DNA from: Pseudomonas sp. Bout1
GTDB lineage: Bacteria; Pseudomonadota; Gammaproteobacteria; Pseudomonadales; Pseudomonadaceae
Length of the DNA stretch: 64,000 bases
Direction: 5' to 3'
NCBI RefSeq assembly: GCF_034314165.1
Contig: NZ_JAVIWK010000001.1
Location: 6,773,001 to 6,837,000, forward strand
The notes below the pieces were generated by a model. The model was not told the DNA's origin. It saw only the letters and a list, made by a program, of their open reading frames with translations, and searched no databases. Of this stretch, positions 1 through 7,534 are shown one piece after another. Position 1 is the stretch's first letter. Each line of letters starts with the position of its first letter. A program made the translations under genes and the position numbers.

Positions 1-288
1 ATGCATAGCTTAAGAAAAAAAGCTGCAAGCGCAGGCTTAGTAGTTTTTGAAGGCTTTTACTTCCACCAAACCCGATGCACGTTTGCAACTCAGCTAGCTA
101 GAATTTTGTTACCGATATCAGGAGCCGTCAACGCTATCGCGATCATCAAAGAAGCGCTGTTGCACAAAAACGAAGCCACATCATTGCAGTACATAAAATT
201 CGTAGAACAATCAGCCGCGAAGGCAGCAAGCGCCAACGAATTCACTCGGAAATTCTTAGGGCTCGGAGACAAGTGCAAAAATGGCTAA
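1..288 (+). CDS. Tyrosine recombinase, C-terminal part (5' end outside window)
   Basis: This is the end of a site-specific tyrosine recombinase; its N-terminal part lies to the left of the window, so the ATG at base 1 is probably internal. The visible part carries the second half of the catalytic site: H22-Q-T-R25 (box II), then H55 and Y64 nine residues later, the normal spacing for the third box and nucleophilic tyrosine. The stop codon overlaps the ATG of the next gene by 8 bases, so the two are probably translationally coupled. It is the first visible member of a run of recombinase genes at the end of an island in comM. It probably cuts and joins the island ends, but which attachment site it acts on cannot be read here. 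Base composition is more AT-rich than the core genes to the right. Confidence 0.8.
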   Translation: MHSLRKKAASAGLVVFEGFYFHQTRCTFATQLARILLPISGAVNAIAIIKEALLHKNEATSLQYIKFVEQSAAKAASANEFTRKFLGLGDKCKNG

Positions 289-1975
289 CCCGACTCGAGA
301 GTTCATGTTTCGTAACGTTAAGTATGGAAAAGAGGAGACAGTCTGGGACCTTGAGCCTTTGCTGTATTTTGGCGCGTCATCCGCAAGAGCCGATGAGGTC
401 AATGCTTCAATAGAGGCAGGAGCGTTCGGACCAAAACTATCAAATCGTATTCCTTTGGTAAAAGAATTTTATGATTTGCTGGATGCCAAAATTGAGTCCG
501 GCCACTCAAAAAGCACAGTCAAAAAGGGAATACTAAACCTAAGGCGCCTGTATACATGGGGAGAATTACATGGCGTGGAAGTCAGTCTTGCAAACCTTGA
601 AACTAGTTTTATAGCCTGGACAGACTCTCTTCTACATCGTAGCAGAATCGAACGGAGCATCAAATCAATTACAGCTTTTGACATGGCGGTCTCGATATCA
701 TCTTTAATAGATGGCTTATTTGAGCGAAACTCCAAAATCATTTCAAAAACTCGACTCCAGAAATCAAGGAAAGGGGATCAATACAATAATAACTCTGATA
801 AAAATCAGATTGCTACGGCCGTCTCACTTGGACATTTCCTTGTAGATATCACAACAGCGCTCACAAAAGATAAAATCTACGGCCCTCTACCTGTTCAGAT
901 AGAAACCCGTGCTGGGCATACCCTTATTGAGTGGTCCAAACTATTACCGCCCGATCGACTTAAACTAAGTAAAACCGGCCGTAAGCCTAACAGCCGTATG
1001 AGGCAGTTGTGGACAGAGGAACATTCTTGGAGAACTAGGCACCCTCTGTTTAATTTGAGAATCGAGGCTGAGCTCTTAATATTCATTGCCCAAACCGGCA
1101 TGAACTTAGCGCAAGCAAATCAATTAACAGTGGGAAGATTCACATATCAGAGCTACGAAGAAGGATACAAGGTTCGCCGCATCTACAAGAATAGACGACA
1201 AGGGGAAGTCGAATTCACGGTCTACAGCGAATACAGAATTCATTTTGAGACATATCTAAAGTGGCGCTCCGCAATTTTAGAGGAACTAAATGACGAGAGA
1301 TTATTTCCACTGACTACGCCAGGGAGAAGAAGAGCACCGGACGCTTCACCTCACTTTGCGTCGATTCGAAAAAGGTGCCAACTCGCCGGGGTCACGTATG
1401 TAGGTCCCAGAGACCTGCGGAAAACGAGAGCTAACTGGCTGTTTCGCAAATTAGCAGATACTTCTGTAACCGCAGAGATGAACCAGCACGAAGACCGCAC
1501 ACTACTTCAAAATTACATCCGCCCGAACCATCAGATAGCAGCGTTTGAAGTCAGCCGTTTCATGGAAGCGAGCGACCCTACTAGGAAAGCTGCTGCTCCA
1601 GGGCTTTGTGTATCCGCAAGCCCCTTAGCGACTAAGACCGCTCAGTCAACCTCGCCGAGCCCAGACTGCGTCAGCCCAGCTGGTTGTCTGTTCTGCGTTC
1701 ACCATAGGGACGTTAATACGCTAGATCATTTCTGGTCGCTTGCGAGCTACCGGTACTGCAAATCTGTAGAGTTATCCAGGGCAGGAAATTCAGCGTTTAA
1801 GGACCATCCAGCAGAGCAGGTAATTTTAGCAATTGACGCACGCCTATTATCTGCGTCGCATTCTGATGACTTAGCCCGCGTAAACATAACTGAAGCAAAA
1901 TTAAAAGTGGCTGAGGCCGATTACCACCCTGAATGGAGCGACTTGATAAATCTGCTAGAGGGTCAATATGAATAA
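281..1975 (+). CDS. Tyrosine recombinase-like protein with altered catalytic residues
   Basis: A 564-residue protein with a recognisable C-terminal tyrosine recombinase fold. Around residue 275 the usual TG-x-R of box I reads TGMN, so Arg I appears to be Asn275. Box II reads R377-D-L-R380, with Arg where His is usual. H403 and Y412 are present at the normal spacing. A cysteine/histidine cluster follows the catalytic region (C463, C469, C472, H474, H475). Overlaps of 8 bases at both ends tie it to its neighbours. By position it corresponds to TnpB of Tn554-type elements or one of the large proteins of gamma-mobile-trio elements; I cannot assign which. The protein may be an accessory subunit rather than an independent recombinase. 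AT-rich codon use marks it as part of the acquired island. Confidence 0.8.
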   Translation: MANPTREFMFRNVKYGKEETVWDLEPLLYFGASSARADEVNASIEAGAFGPKLSNRIPLVKEFYDLLDAKIESGHSKSTVKKGILNLRRLYTWGELHGVEVSLANLETSFIAWTDSLLHRSRIERSIKSITAFDMAVSISSLIDGLFERNSKIISKTRLQKSRKGDQYNNNSDKNQIATAVSLGHFLVDITTALTKDKIYGPLPVQIETRAGHTLIEWSKLLPPDRLKLSKTGRKPNSRMRQLWTEEHSWRTRHPLFNLRIEAELLIFIAQTGMNLAQANQLTVGRFTYQSYEEGYKVRRIYKNRRQGEVEFTVYSEYRIHFETYLKWRSAILEELNDERLFPLTTPGRRRAPDASPHFASIRKRCQLAGVTYVGPRDLRKTRANWLFRKLADTSVTAEMNQHEDRTLLQNYIRPNHQIAAFEVSRFMEASDPTRKAAAPGLCVSASPLATKTAQSTSPSPDCVSPAGCLFCVHHRDVNTLDHFWSLASYRYCKSVELSRAGNSAFKDHPAEQVILAIDARLLSASHSDDLARVNITEAKLKVAEADYHPEWSDLINLLEGQYE

Positions 1976-4007
1976 TCATGCCACGAAGGACTTCGGCTTA
2001 AAACTTGAAATAGAGTCGGTCAGCCCATACGCCGCGAACTTTCGACCTCCCACTTGGCCGCCCGTCCAAGATTACGCCATCGTTATAAACTCTGAGGGTC
2101 TAGTGGTAAGTCGTTACGGCGACAGCATTTGGAACTTGAGCCCTTGGGCCCAGATCACTTTGCAGATTAACTTCGGTGATGGTCCGCTTCGCAAAGGCAC
2201 AGCGTCAATAACCAAATCAAATGCAGATATTCTTAGACTGATTGCTGCATGGTGGTTATATGGACCGAGAGCTGTAAGATCCCCAACCACCCTGCTTGCT
2301 CGCGTCAGGGTACTCAAACCTTTGTTCATTGCCTGCTCACGGGCAGGCATAAAGGTAACTGAGCTGACCCGTTATCCGCGAGTTTTATCAGAAATCTCAG
2401 AGAAAGGTCTGGTATCTGGTCCTGCAGCATACTCACTTCACGTCCTATATGAGTGGCGCGATAGCGTGGGCCTGGAAATTTTGCCACCTAGAGACATCGC
2501 CAAAACGGTTAAGCCGAAAACAGACGTTGGTGTAGTGCAGACGGCCTATATCCCACCGAGGATCTGGAAATATCAAGTCTCCCGGCTAAAAGAGTATCTT
2601 GACGATTTCATGAAGCACAAGACTCAAATTGAAAACCTATATAATTTCTATTTAAATATACACACCAACGGAGATTTAGGAAATCAAACCCCAAAAGAAG
2701 GAAAACTAGTAACAATACGTAGTTATGAAGGGATAAAACCTGATACGCCTAGAACATTCCACATGAAGCACTTTCACGAATACGCTGCGGAGTACGGAGT
2801 TCAAGATGTACTTACCAAATGGATCGGAAAACTAACTGGCGGCGGACGAGGGGTCATGTGCCTGACATCCTATCTAACTTTGGCAGGGCATGTCGGCATC
2901 GCCTATATTATTAATTTCTCAATGATGCGCATCAATGAAGCTTGGATGTTGCGTCAATCGTGTTTATCATGCGAAGAAGATGAAGAGTTCGGGAAAATTT
3001 ATATTTTGACCGGATCTACATCTAAAACCCTTCAGGACGACAACGCCCGATGGATCACATCCTCATCCGTTGAGCTAGCTATAGAAGTATTGTCTGCAAT
3101 TTCAACGCTTCGAATGAATACATTATGCTCCCTATCCCCAAACAGCATTCCCGCCAGTATAGTTGAAGATCCATGGTTAGTGTTACCAGCTGTAGAGCCT
3201 TGGTCGAACAAACAGTACTCAGGGAATCTAACTATCAGACATACGTACCCTAGCTATACCTCGTGCATCAACGACTTCCCTCGACTGTTCGACTCGGATG
3301 TAGTTGCAATAACCAGCGAAGACGTCGAGCTTTCCTTACGGGTAAGTACATATTTCCCTGAAAATAGATTTGCTGTAGGCAAGCCTTGGCCCTTTGCATG
3401 GCACCAGCTACGCCGGACAGGCGTAGTCAATATGATGTCATCATCACTAGTGTCAGACGCATCAATACAGTACCAGCTAAAGCACTCATCTCGGGCGATG
3501 TCACTGTACTATGGTCGCGGCTATTCACAAGCCAATCTCAACGAGTCGCTTCGGTCTGAATATATTTCAGCCACATATGAAGTCATGGCGAAGGAGATGA
3601 AATCGCTTATCAGCACAAGCTTCATAAGCGCGTTTGGCGAATCACATAAAATCAACTTACTTAAAGACATATCCGAGCAAACGGAACCCCAAATACAAAA
3701 GGCACTGAAGAATGGATTGATTTCACTTAGGCCGACAATATTTGGTAATTGCACCAAGACGGGTAATTGTCCTTATGGGGGCTTTGAAAATGTAATTCGA
3801 TGTGGGGGTGGAGACGGCCAACCTCCCTGCTCGGAGGGAATTATTGATATACGAAAAAAGAAGGCTGTCGAGAGGATGAGGTCCCTCACCCTAAATCGAT
3901 ATACATCGGCCCCTGCAGATTCACCGTTGAGAGTTTCTTTGGGAATGCAAATTCTGGCTTTAGACAATATCAGTGACTTGATTAACGGAGCAACAAATGA
4001 GTGCTGA
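1968..4007 (+). CDS. Large tyrosine recombinase of the island
   Basis: A 679-residue integrase with a full catalytic set: R321 in a MMRINEA motif (box I), a candidate lysine in the following TSKT segment, H479-Q-L-R482 (box II), H506 and Y515. The roughly 300 residues before box I are unrelated to short integrases and probably bind DNA ends. After the catalytic domain there is a Cys cluster (C595, C601, C612, C621) that may bind zinc. It overlaps the preceding gene by 8 bases and the following gene by 11. This layout resembles Tn554 TnpB and the integrase of gamma-mobile-trio islands. It is likely the main active recombinase of the set. Exact family naming would need a profile search. Confidence 0.82.
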   Translation: MNNHATKDFGLKLEIESVSPYAANFRPPTWPPVQDYAIVINSEGLVVSRYGDSIWNLSPWAQITLQINFGDGPLRKGTASITKSNADILRLIAAWWLYGPRAVRSPTTLLARVRVLKPLFIACSRAGIKVTELTRYPRVLSEISEKGLVSGPAAYSLHVLYEWRDSVGLEILPPRDIAKTVKPKTDVGVVQTAYIPPRIWKYQVSRLKEYLDDFMKHKTQIENLYNFYLNIHTNGDLGNQTPKEGKLVTIRSYEGIKPDTPRTFHMKHFHEYAAEYGVQDVLTKWIGKLTGGGRGVMCLTSYLTLAGHVGIAYIINFSMMRINEAWMLRQSCLSCEEDEEFGKIYILTGSTSKTLQDDNARWITSSSVELAIEVLSAISTLRMNTLCSLSPNSIPASIVEDPWLVLPAVEPWSNKQYSGNLTIRHTYPSYTSCINDFPRLFDSDVVAITSEDVELSLRVSTYFPENRFAVGKPWPFAWHQLRRTGVVNMMSSSLVSDASIQYQLKHSSRAMSLYYGRGYSQANLNESLRSEYISATYEVMAKEMKSLISTSFISAFGESHKINLLKDISEQTEPQIQKALKNGLISLRPTIFGNCTKTGNCPYGGFENVIRCGGGDGQPPCSEGIIDIRKKKAVERMRSLTLNRYTSAPADSPLRVSLGMQILALDNISDLINGATNEC

Positions 4008-4413
4008 AGATAATTTCAGAAGAGCTTTTGATCGATTAAAAGCAGGTATGCCAATCACTATTTCTAAAAATTCGCTAGTCTCACAGAACAATGTGGCTAG
4101 AGAAGCTGGATGCGACCCATCAGCACTTAAGAAATCTCGACATCCCGCTTTGATTTCTGAGATTCAAGAGTGGGCAAAGCAGCATGGCCCGGTAAAAGTC
4201 AGTTCCGAACGCGCTCGCTCAAAGCCGCGTCGGCCAGAGCACAGGGACCTACGTAATGAAATCGAAATGCTTAAGATGGAGCGCGACTCAGCTCTCTCTC
4301 GCTTGGTGGAGGCTGACGCCAAAATCTTTGACTTGACCATAGAAAACAAGCGCCTCCATGCTCAGCGAAAGGCTCCCAACGTCACGGTCCTGAGAGAGAG
4401 AAGAGATACCTAG
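3997..4413 (+). CDS. Small HTH/coiled-coil accessory protein of the recombinase operon
   Basis: A 138-residue protein. Residues about 22-55 look like a DNA-binding helix-turn-helix segment (NNVAREAGCDPSALKKSRHP). Residues about 85-125 form a heptad-like charged coiled coil rich in E, R, L and K. It starts 11 bases before the end of the large recombinase gene and is the last gene before the island boundary. Its size, order and coiled coil match TnpC of Tn554 and the small third protein of gamma-mobile-trio modules (GmtX-like). In Tn554, TnpC influences efficiency and orientation of transposition; a similar helper role is inferred here. No catalytic motif is visible. Confidence 0.7.
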   Translation: MSAEDNFRRAFDRLKAGMPITISKNSLVSQNNVAREAGCDPSALKKSRHPALISEIQEWAKQHGPVKVSSERARSKPRRPEHRDLRNEIEMLKMERDSALSRLVEADAKIFDLTIENKRLHAQRKAPNVTVLRERRDT

Positions 4414-4459
4414 GGCAGCATGGACATTTGCTTCAAAAGCATTCTGAAAACATCGGTCC

Positions 4460-4525
4460 GTATGGACAGTAGTTGTATTCACTGCCAACGCCCGGTTTTT
4501 AGTGCTTTAGCGCTAGTGTCCATAC
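4460..4525. repeat. Inverted repeat near the island right end
   Basis: GTATGGACAGTAG (4460-4472) and CTAGTGTCCATAC (4513-4525) are inverted copies with one mismatch in 13. They sit between the last island gene and the broken comM, about 15-25 bases from the junction. Such arms are expected for recombinase binding at an element end, but they could also fold in RNA as a transcription stop. The segment between them also holds a near-palindrome, AGTGCTTTAGCGCT (4501-4514). Confidence 0.6.
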
Positions 4526-4552
4526 CCCCTACCTAGCCGTTGAGCCGCCGTT
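4526..4552. other. Island-comM junction (approximate)
   Basis: Homology to ComM resumes at RRFDLAIALG (from about 4546); upstream of the in-frame TAG at 4534-4536 no ComM sequence can be read. Base composition changes here from AT-rich to high GC. The exact crossover and any target duplication cannot be placed without the left junction or an uninterrupted comM. Confidence 0.65.
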
Positions 4553-5808
4553 TTGACTTGGCGATTGCCCTGGGGATTCTTGCCGCCAGTGTGCAGGTGC
4601 CAGCGCTGACCCTCGATAACGTGGAATGCCTGGGCGAGTTGGCGTTGTCCGGCGAGGTGCGCGCAGTAAAAGGGGTGTTGCCCGCTGCGCTGGCGGCGCG
4701 CAAGGCCGGGCGCACCTTGATCGTGCCTCGGGCGAATGCCGAAGAGGCGTGCCTGGCCTCAGGGTTGAAGGTGATTGCGGTGGATCATCTGCTGCAAGTG
4801 GTGGCGCACCTGAACGGTCATGTACCAATCGAACCCTTCGTTTCCAGTGGCCTGATGTACCTGAACAAGCCCTACCCCGACCTCAGTGAAGTGCAAGGCC
4901 AACTGGCGGCGAAGCGTGCGTTATTGATCGCCGCAGCCGGCGCCCACAACCTGCTGCTCAGTGGGCCGCCAGGCACCGGCAAGACCCTGCTCGCCAGCCG
5001 TCTGCCGGGGTTGTTGCCACCCTTGAGTGAACAGGAAGCGCTGGAGGTGGCGGCGATTCAGTCGGTGGTCAGCCTGGCGCCACTGAGCCATTGGCCGCAC
5101 CGCCCGTTTCGCCAGCCGCACCATTCAGCATCAGGCCCAGCGCTGGTGGGCGGCGGCTCGAAACCGCAGCCGGGGGAAATTACCCTCGCCCATCACGGCG
5201 TGTTATTTCTCGACGAGTTGCCGGAGTTCGATCGCAAGGTCCTGGAGGTGCTGCGTGAGCCGCTGGAATCCGGGCATATCGTGATTTCCCGCGCCCGCGA
5301 CCGGGTGAGTTTCCCGGCGCGCTTTCAGTTGGTGGCGGCAATGAACCCCTGCCCCTGCGGCTACGTGGGCGAGCCGAGCGGGCGTTGTCGCTGCACACCG
5401 GAGCAGATCCAGCGTTATCGCAACAAACTCTCGGGGCCGCTGCTGGACCGGATCGACCTGCACGTGACCGTCGCCCGGGAAAGCACCGCGCTGAACCCGG
5501 CCAAACAGTCCGGCGATGACACCGCCAGCGCGGCAATGCTCGTCGCCGAGGCTCGGGAGCGGCAACAACGGCGCCAGGGCTGCGCCAATGCGTTTCTCGA
5601 CCTGCCGGGGCTACGCCAGCACTGCAAGCTGGAAAAAACCGACGAAGGCTGGCTGGAGAGCGCGTGCGAACGGCTGACGCTGTCGCTGCGGGCAGCCCAT
5701 CGCTTGCTCAAGGTCGCGCGCACCCTGGCCGACCTGGAACAGGTGGAAGCCATTGCCCGCCATCATCTGGCGGAAGCCTTGCAGTACCGGCCCGCTAGCT
5801 CTTCCTAG
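4540..5808 (+). pseudogene. comM: ComM/YifB AAA+ helicase, 5' end removed by island insertion
   Basis: This is the 3' part of comM, encoding the Mg-chelatase-like AAA+ helicase that drives branch migration during natural transformation. The reading frame begins in the conserved RFDLAIALGILAAS segment. About 75-85 N-terminal residues, including the usual start and Lon-like beginning, are missing. Walker A GPPGTGKT (about residues 142-149 of the remnant), Walker B LFLDELPEF (about 222), a Cys-rich NPCPCGYVGEP segment and a C-terminal chelatase domain are intact. The TTG at 4540 is only the first possible start after a stop and lacks a convincing ribosome site. The island inserted in the 5' part; comM is a known insertion hotspot in gammaproteobacteria (for example AbaR islands). 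The gene is probably non-functional unless the island excises. It converges with and overlaps the TetR gene by 14 bases. Confidence 0.88.
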
Positions 5809-6379
5809 GCAACGCCAGGAGCAACCCCGCCACTTCCATCACCTCATCCATCACCGCTTCAGCCGACTCAATGGAGGGTTTGAGCAACAGGTCATCGGCA
5901 TAGCCCATGGCCACGGCAAAGAGCTGCCGCGCAGCGCGCTTGGGCGACTCACAGCGAAACACCTTGGCCGCCACACCTTGCTCGATGATCTCGGCGAGCA
6001 TGGCTTGCCACTGGGCGTTGATCACCAGGTAAGCCTGGGCCAATGGCTCGTCGTGCATGGCTTCGTCCCAGGCATCCAGCCACAGCGCCCAACCGGCGTC
6101 TGCCGTGGAGGGCAAGCAGTCACGCAAAAAACCTTCGAGTGCTTGCAGCGGCGGTAGATCCACCAGTGGTGCGCGCACTTCGTCCAGTTGCTCATTGGCA
6201 AACCGCACGAACGCTTCGCGGCGCAGTTCTTTCCAATCGCTGAAGTAGTGATAGACGTGGCTGCGAGACAGCCCGGCGTGCTCCGCCAGGTCACGGGTGG
6301 AAACATCGGCAAACCCCTTGCTGCGAAACAGCTCCAGGGCGGCGGCGATGATCTGGTCTTTACGGTCGATACGCGACAT
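5795..6379 (-). CDS. TetR/AcrR family repressor
   Basis: A 194-residue TetR-type regulator. The N-terminal helix-turn-helix spans about residues 10-56 (VSTRDLAEHAGLSRSHVYHYF); the rest is a helical ligand-binding domain resembling the BetI-like C-terminal families. It is divergent from the ABC-type membrane protein at 6494. The 115 bases between the two genes contain two 16-base palindromes that are very likely its operators, implying repression of the membrane protein and of itself. The inducer cannot be deduced. The 3' end overlaps the comM remnant by 14 bases on the opposite strand. Confidence 0.88.
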   Translation of the reverse strand: MSRIDRKDQIIAAALELFRSKGFADVSTRDLAEHAGLSRSHVYHYFSDWKELRREAFVRFANEQLDEVRAPLVDLPPLQALEGFLRDCLPSTADAGWALWLDAWDEAMHDEPLAQAYLVINAQWQAMLAEIIEQGVAAKVFRCESPKRAARQLFAVAMGYADDLLLKPSIESAEAVMDEVMEVAGLLLALPRKS

Positions 6380-6423
6380 GAGGCCTTTCCTTCAGGCACC
6401 GGCAGATCGGCGGCGCTTGCTTT

Positions 6424-6461
6424 TTGAGCGGTCGCTCAAGGATACTTGAGCAGTCGCTCAA
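6424..6461. promoter_or_regulatory. Twin TetR-type operators
   Basis: TTGAGCGGTCGCTCAA (6424-6439) and TTGAGCAGTCGCTCAA (6446-6461) are two palindromes differing at one base, with centres 22 bases (two helical turns) apart. They lie between the divergent TetR gene and the membrane protein gene. Such spacing suits two dimers bound on the same face of the helix. Confidence 0.82.
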
Positions 6462-6493
6462 TACTAGCGCTTATCTCACCCTTGGTGCACCCC

Positions 6494-7417
6494 ATGTCAT
6501 CCGTAACACCACAAATCCTGATCGAACAAAGCAAAAAGATCGGGCAACAATCCGCCAGCCAAACCCTCAAGGCGATTGCCAAGGCGTATCCCGGCAAGCT
6601 GTTCTGCACCTTGTCGCTGGTGGCGCTGGAGAACGCACTGCTGCTGGCCTACCCGCTGTTTGCCGGGTTCGCGGTGGACTCGATCCTCCGTGGCGACGCC
6701 GGCAGCGCGCTGTTCTACGCCGCCGTGGTGCTGGCGTTCTGGGTAGTCGGGGCGGCGCGACGGGCGCTGGATACGCGCACCTTCACCCGCATCTACGCCG
6801 ACCTCGCGGTGCCGGTGATTCTCAACCAGCGCCTGCAAAACCACAGCACCTCACGGGCCGCGGCGCGGGTGGTGCTGGCGCGGGACTTTGTGGACTTCTT
6901 CGAAAAACACGTGCCAACCATCGCGACGGCGCTGGTGTCCATCGTTGGTGCGGCGGTGATGTTGTTGGTGATCGAGCCGTGGATCGGCCTCGCGTGCCTG
7001 AGTGCGCTGGTGCTGTGCACCACCCTGCTGCCACGCTTTGCCCGGCGCAATCAGGAGTTGCATGAGCGCCTGAATGACCGCCTGGAAAAGGAAATCGGCC
7101 TGGTGGAAAAGGTCGGTGCGCAGACCTTGCAGCGGCACTACCAGGTGCTGTCACGCCTGCGCATCTGGCTATCGGACCGCGAGGCCGCAGCGTTCCTGTT
7201 TATCGGCACGCTGGCGGCACTGCTGTTTGTGGTTGCGATCAGCCAGTTGGCGCTGTCGCCGGCGGTCAAGGCCGGCCACGTGTATGCGGTGATGACTTAC
7301 CTGTGGACCTTTGTCAGCAGCCTGGATGAGGCGCCAGGGATGGTCGACCAACTGGCGCGCCTCAAAGACATTGGCAAGCGTGTGGACCCGGGGCTGGGCG
7401 ACCGATCCGAAGTTTGA
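6494..7417 (+). CDS. ABC transporter six-transmembrane domain protein without ATPase domain
   Basis: A 307-residue membrane protein resembling the transmembrane half of ABC exporters, of the stand-alone type I know as the ABC_membrane_3 family. Hydrophobic segments lie near residues 36-58, 66-85, 135-165 and 235-258, with a further one near 265-280. No Walker A, signature or Walker B motif is present and no ATPase gene is adjacent, so it either pairs with an ATPase elsewhere or works differently. The ATG at 6494 is preferred to upstream codons because upstream starts overlap the operator. It follows the twin TetR operators and is therefore probably an inducible transporter component. Substrate unknown. 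Confidence 0.78.
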   Translation: MSSVTPQILIEQSKKIGQQSASQTLKAIAKAYPGKLFCTLSLVALENALLLAYPLFAGFAVDSILRGDAGSALFYAAVVLAFWVVGAARRALDTRTFTRIYADLAVPVILNQRLQNHSTSRAAARVVLARDFVDFFEKHVPTIATALVSIVGAAVMLLVIEPWIGLACLSALVLCTTLLPRFARRNQELHERLNDRLEKEIGLVEKVGAQTLQRHYQVLSRLRIWLSDREAAAFLFIGTLAALLFVVAISQLALSPAVKAGHVYAVMTYLWTFVSSLDEAPGMVDQLARLKDIGKRVDPGLGDRSEV

Positions 7418-7433
7418 GGCGTCGGGTCGGCCG

Positions 7434-7519
7434 TCATCGCGGGCAAGCCCGGCTCCCACAGTCGACCGTGTACTCCAGAACAACGTGGTCAACTGTGGGA
7501 GCGGGCTTGCCCGCGATGA
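7434..7519. repeat. REP pair (inverted)
   Basis: TCATCGCGGGCAAGCCCGGC... at 7434 and its inverted partner ending ...GGGCTTGCCCGCGATGA at 7519 form a two-copy REP unit around a short spacer. It sits between the convergent 3' ends of the ABC-type gene and the chemoreceptor gene. Confidence 0.85.
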
Positions 7520-7534
7520 GGCCCGAACAGTCAA

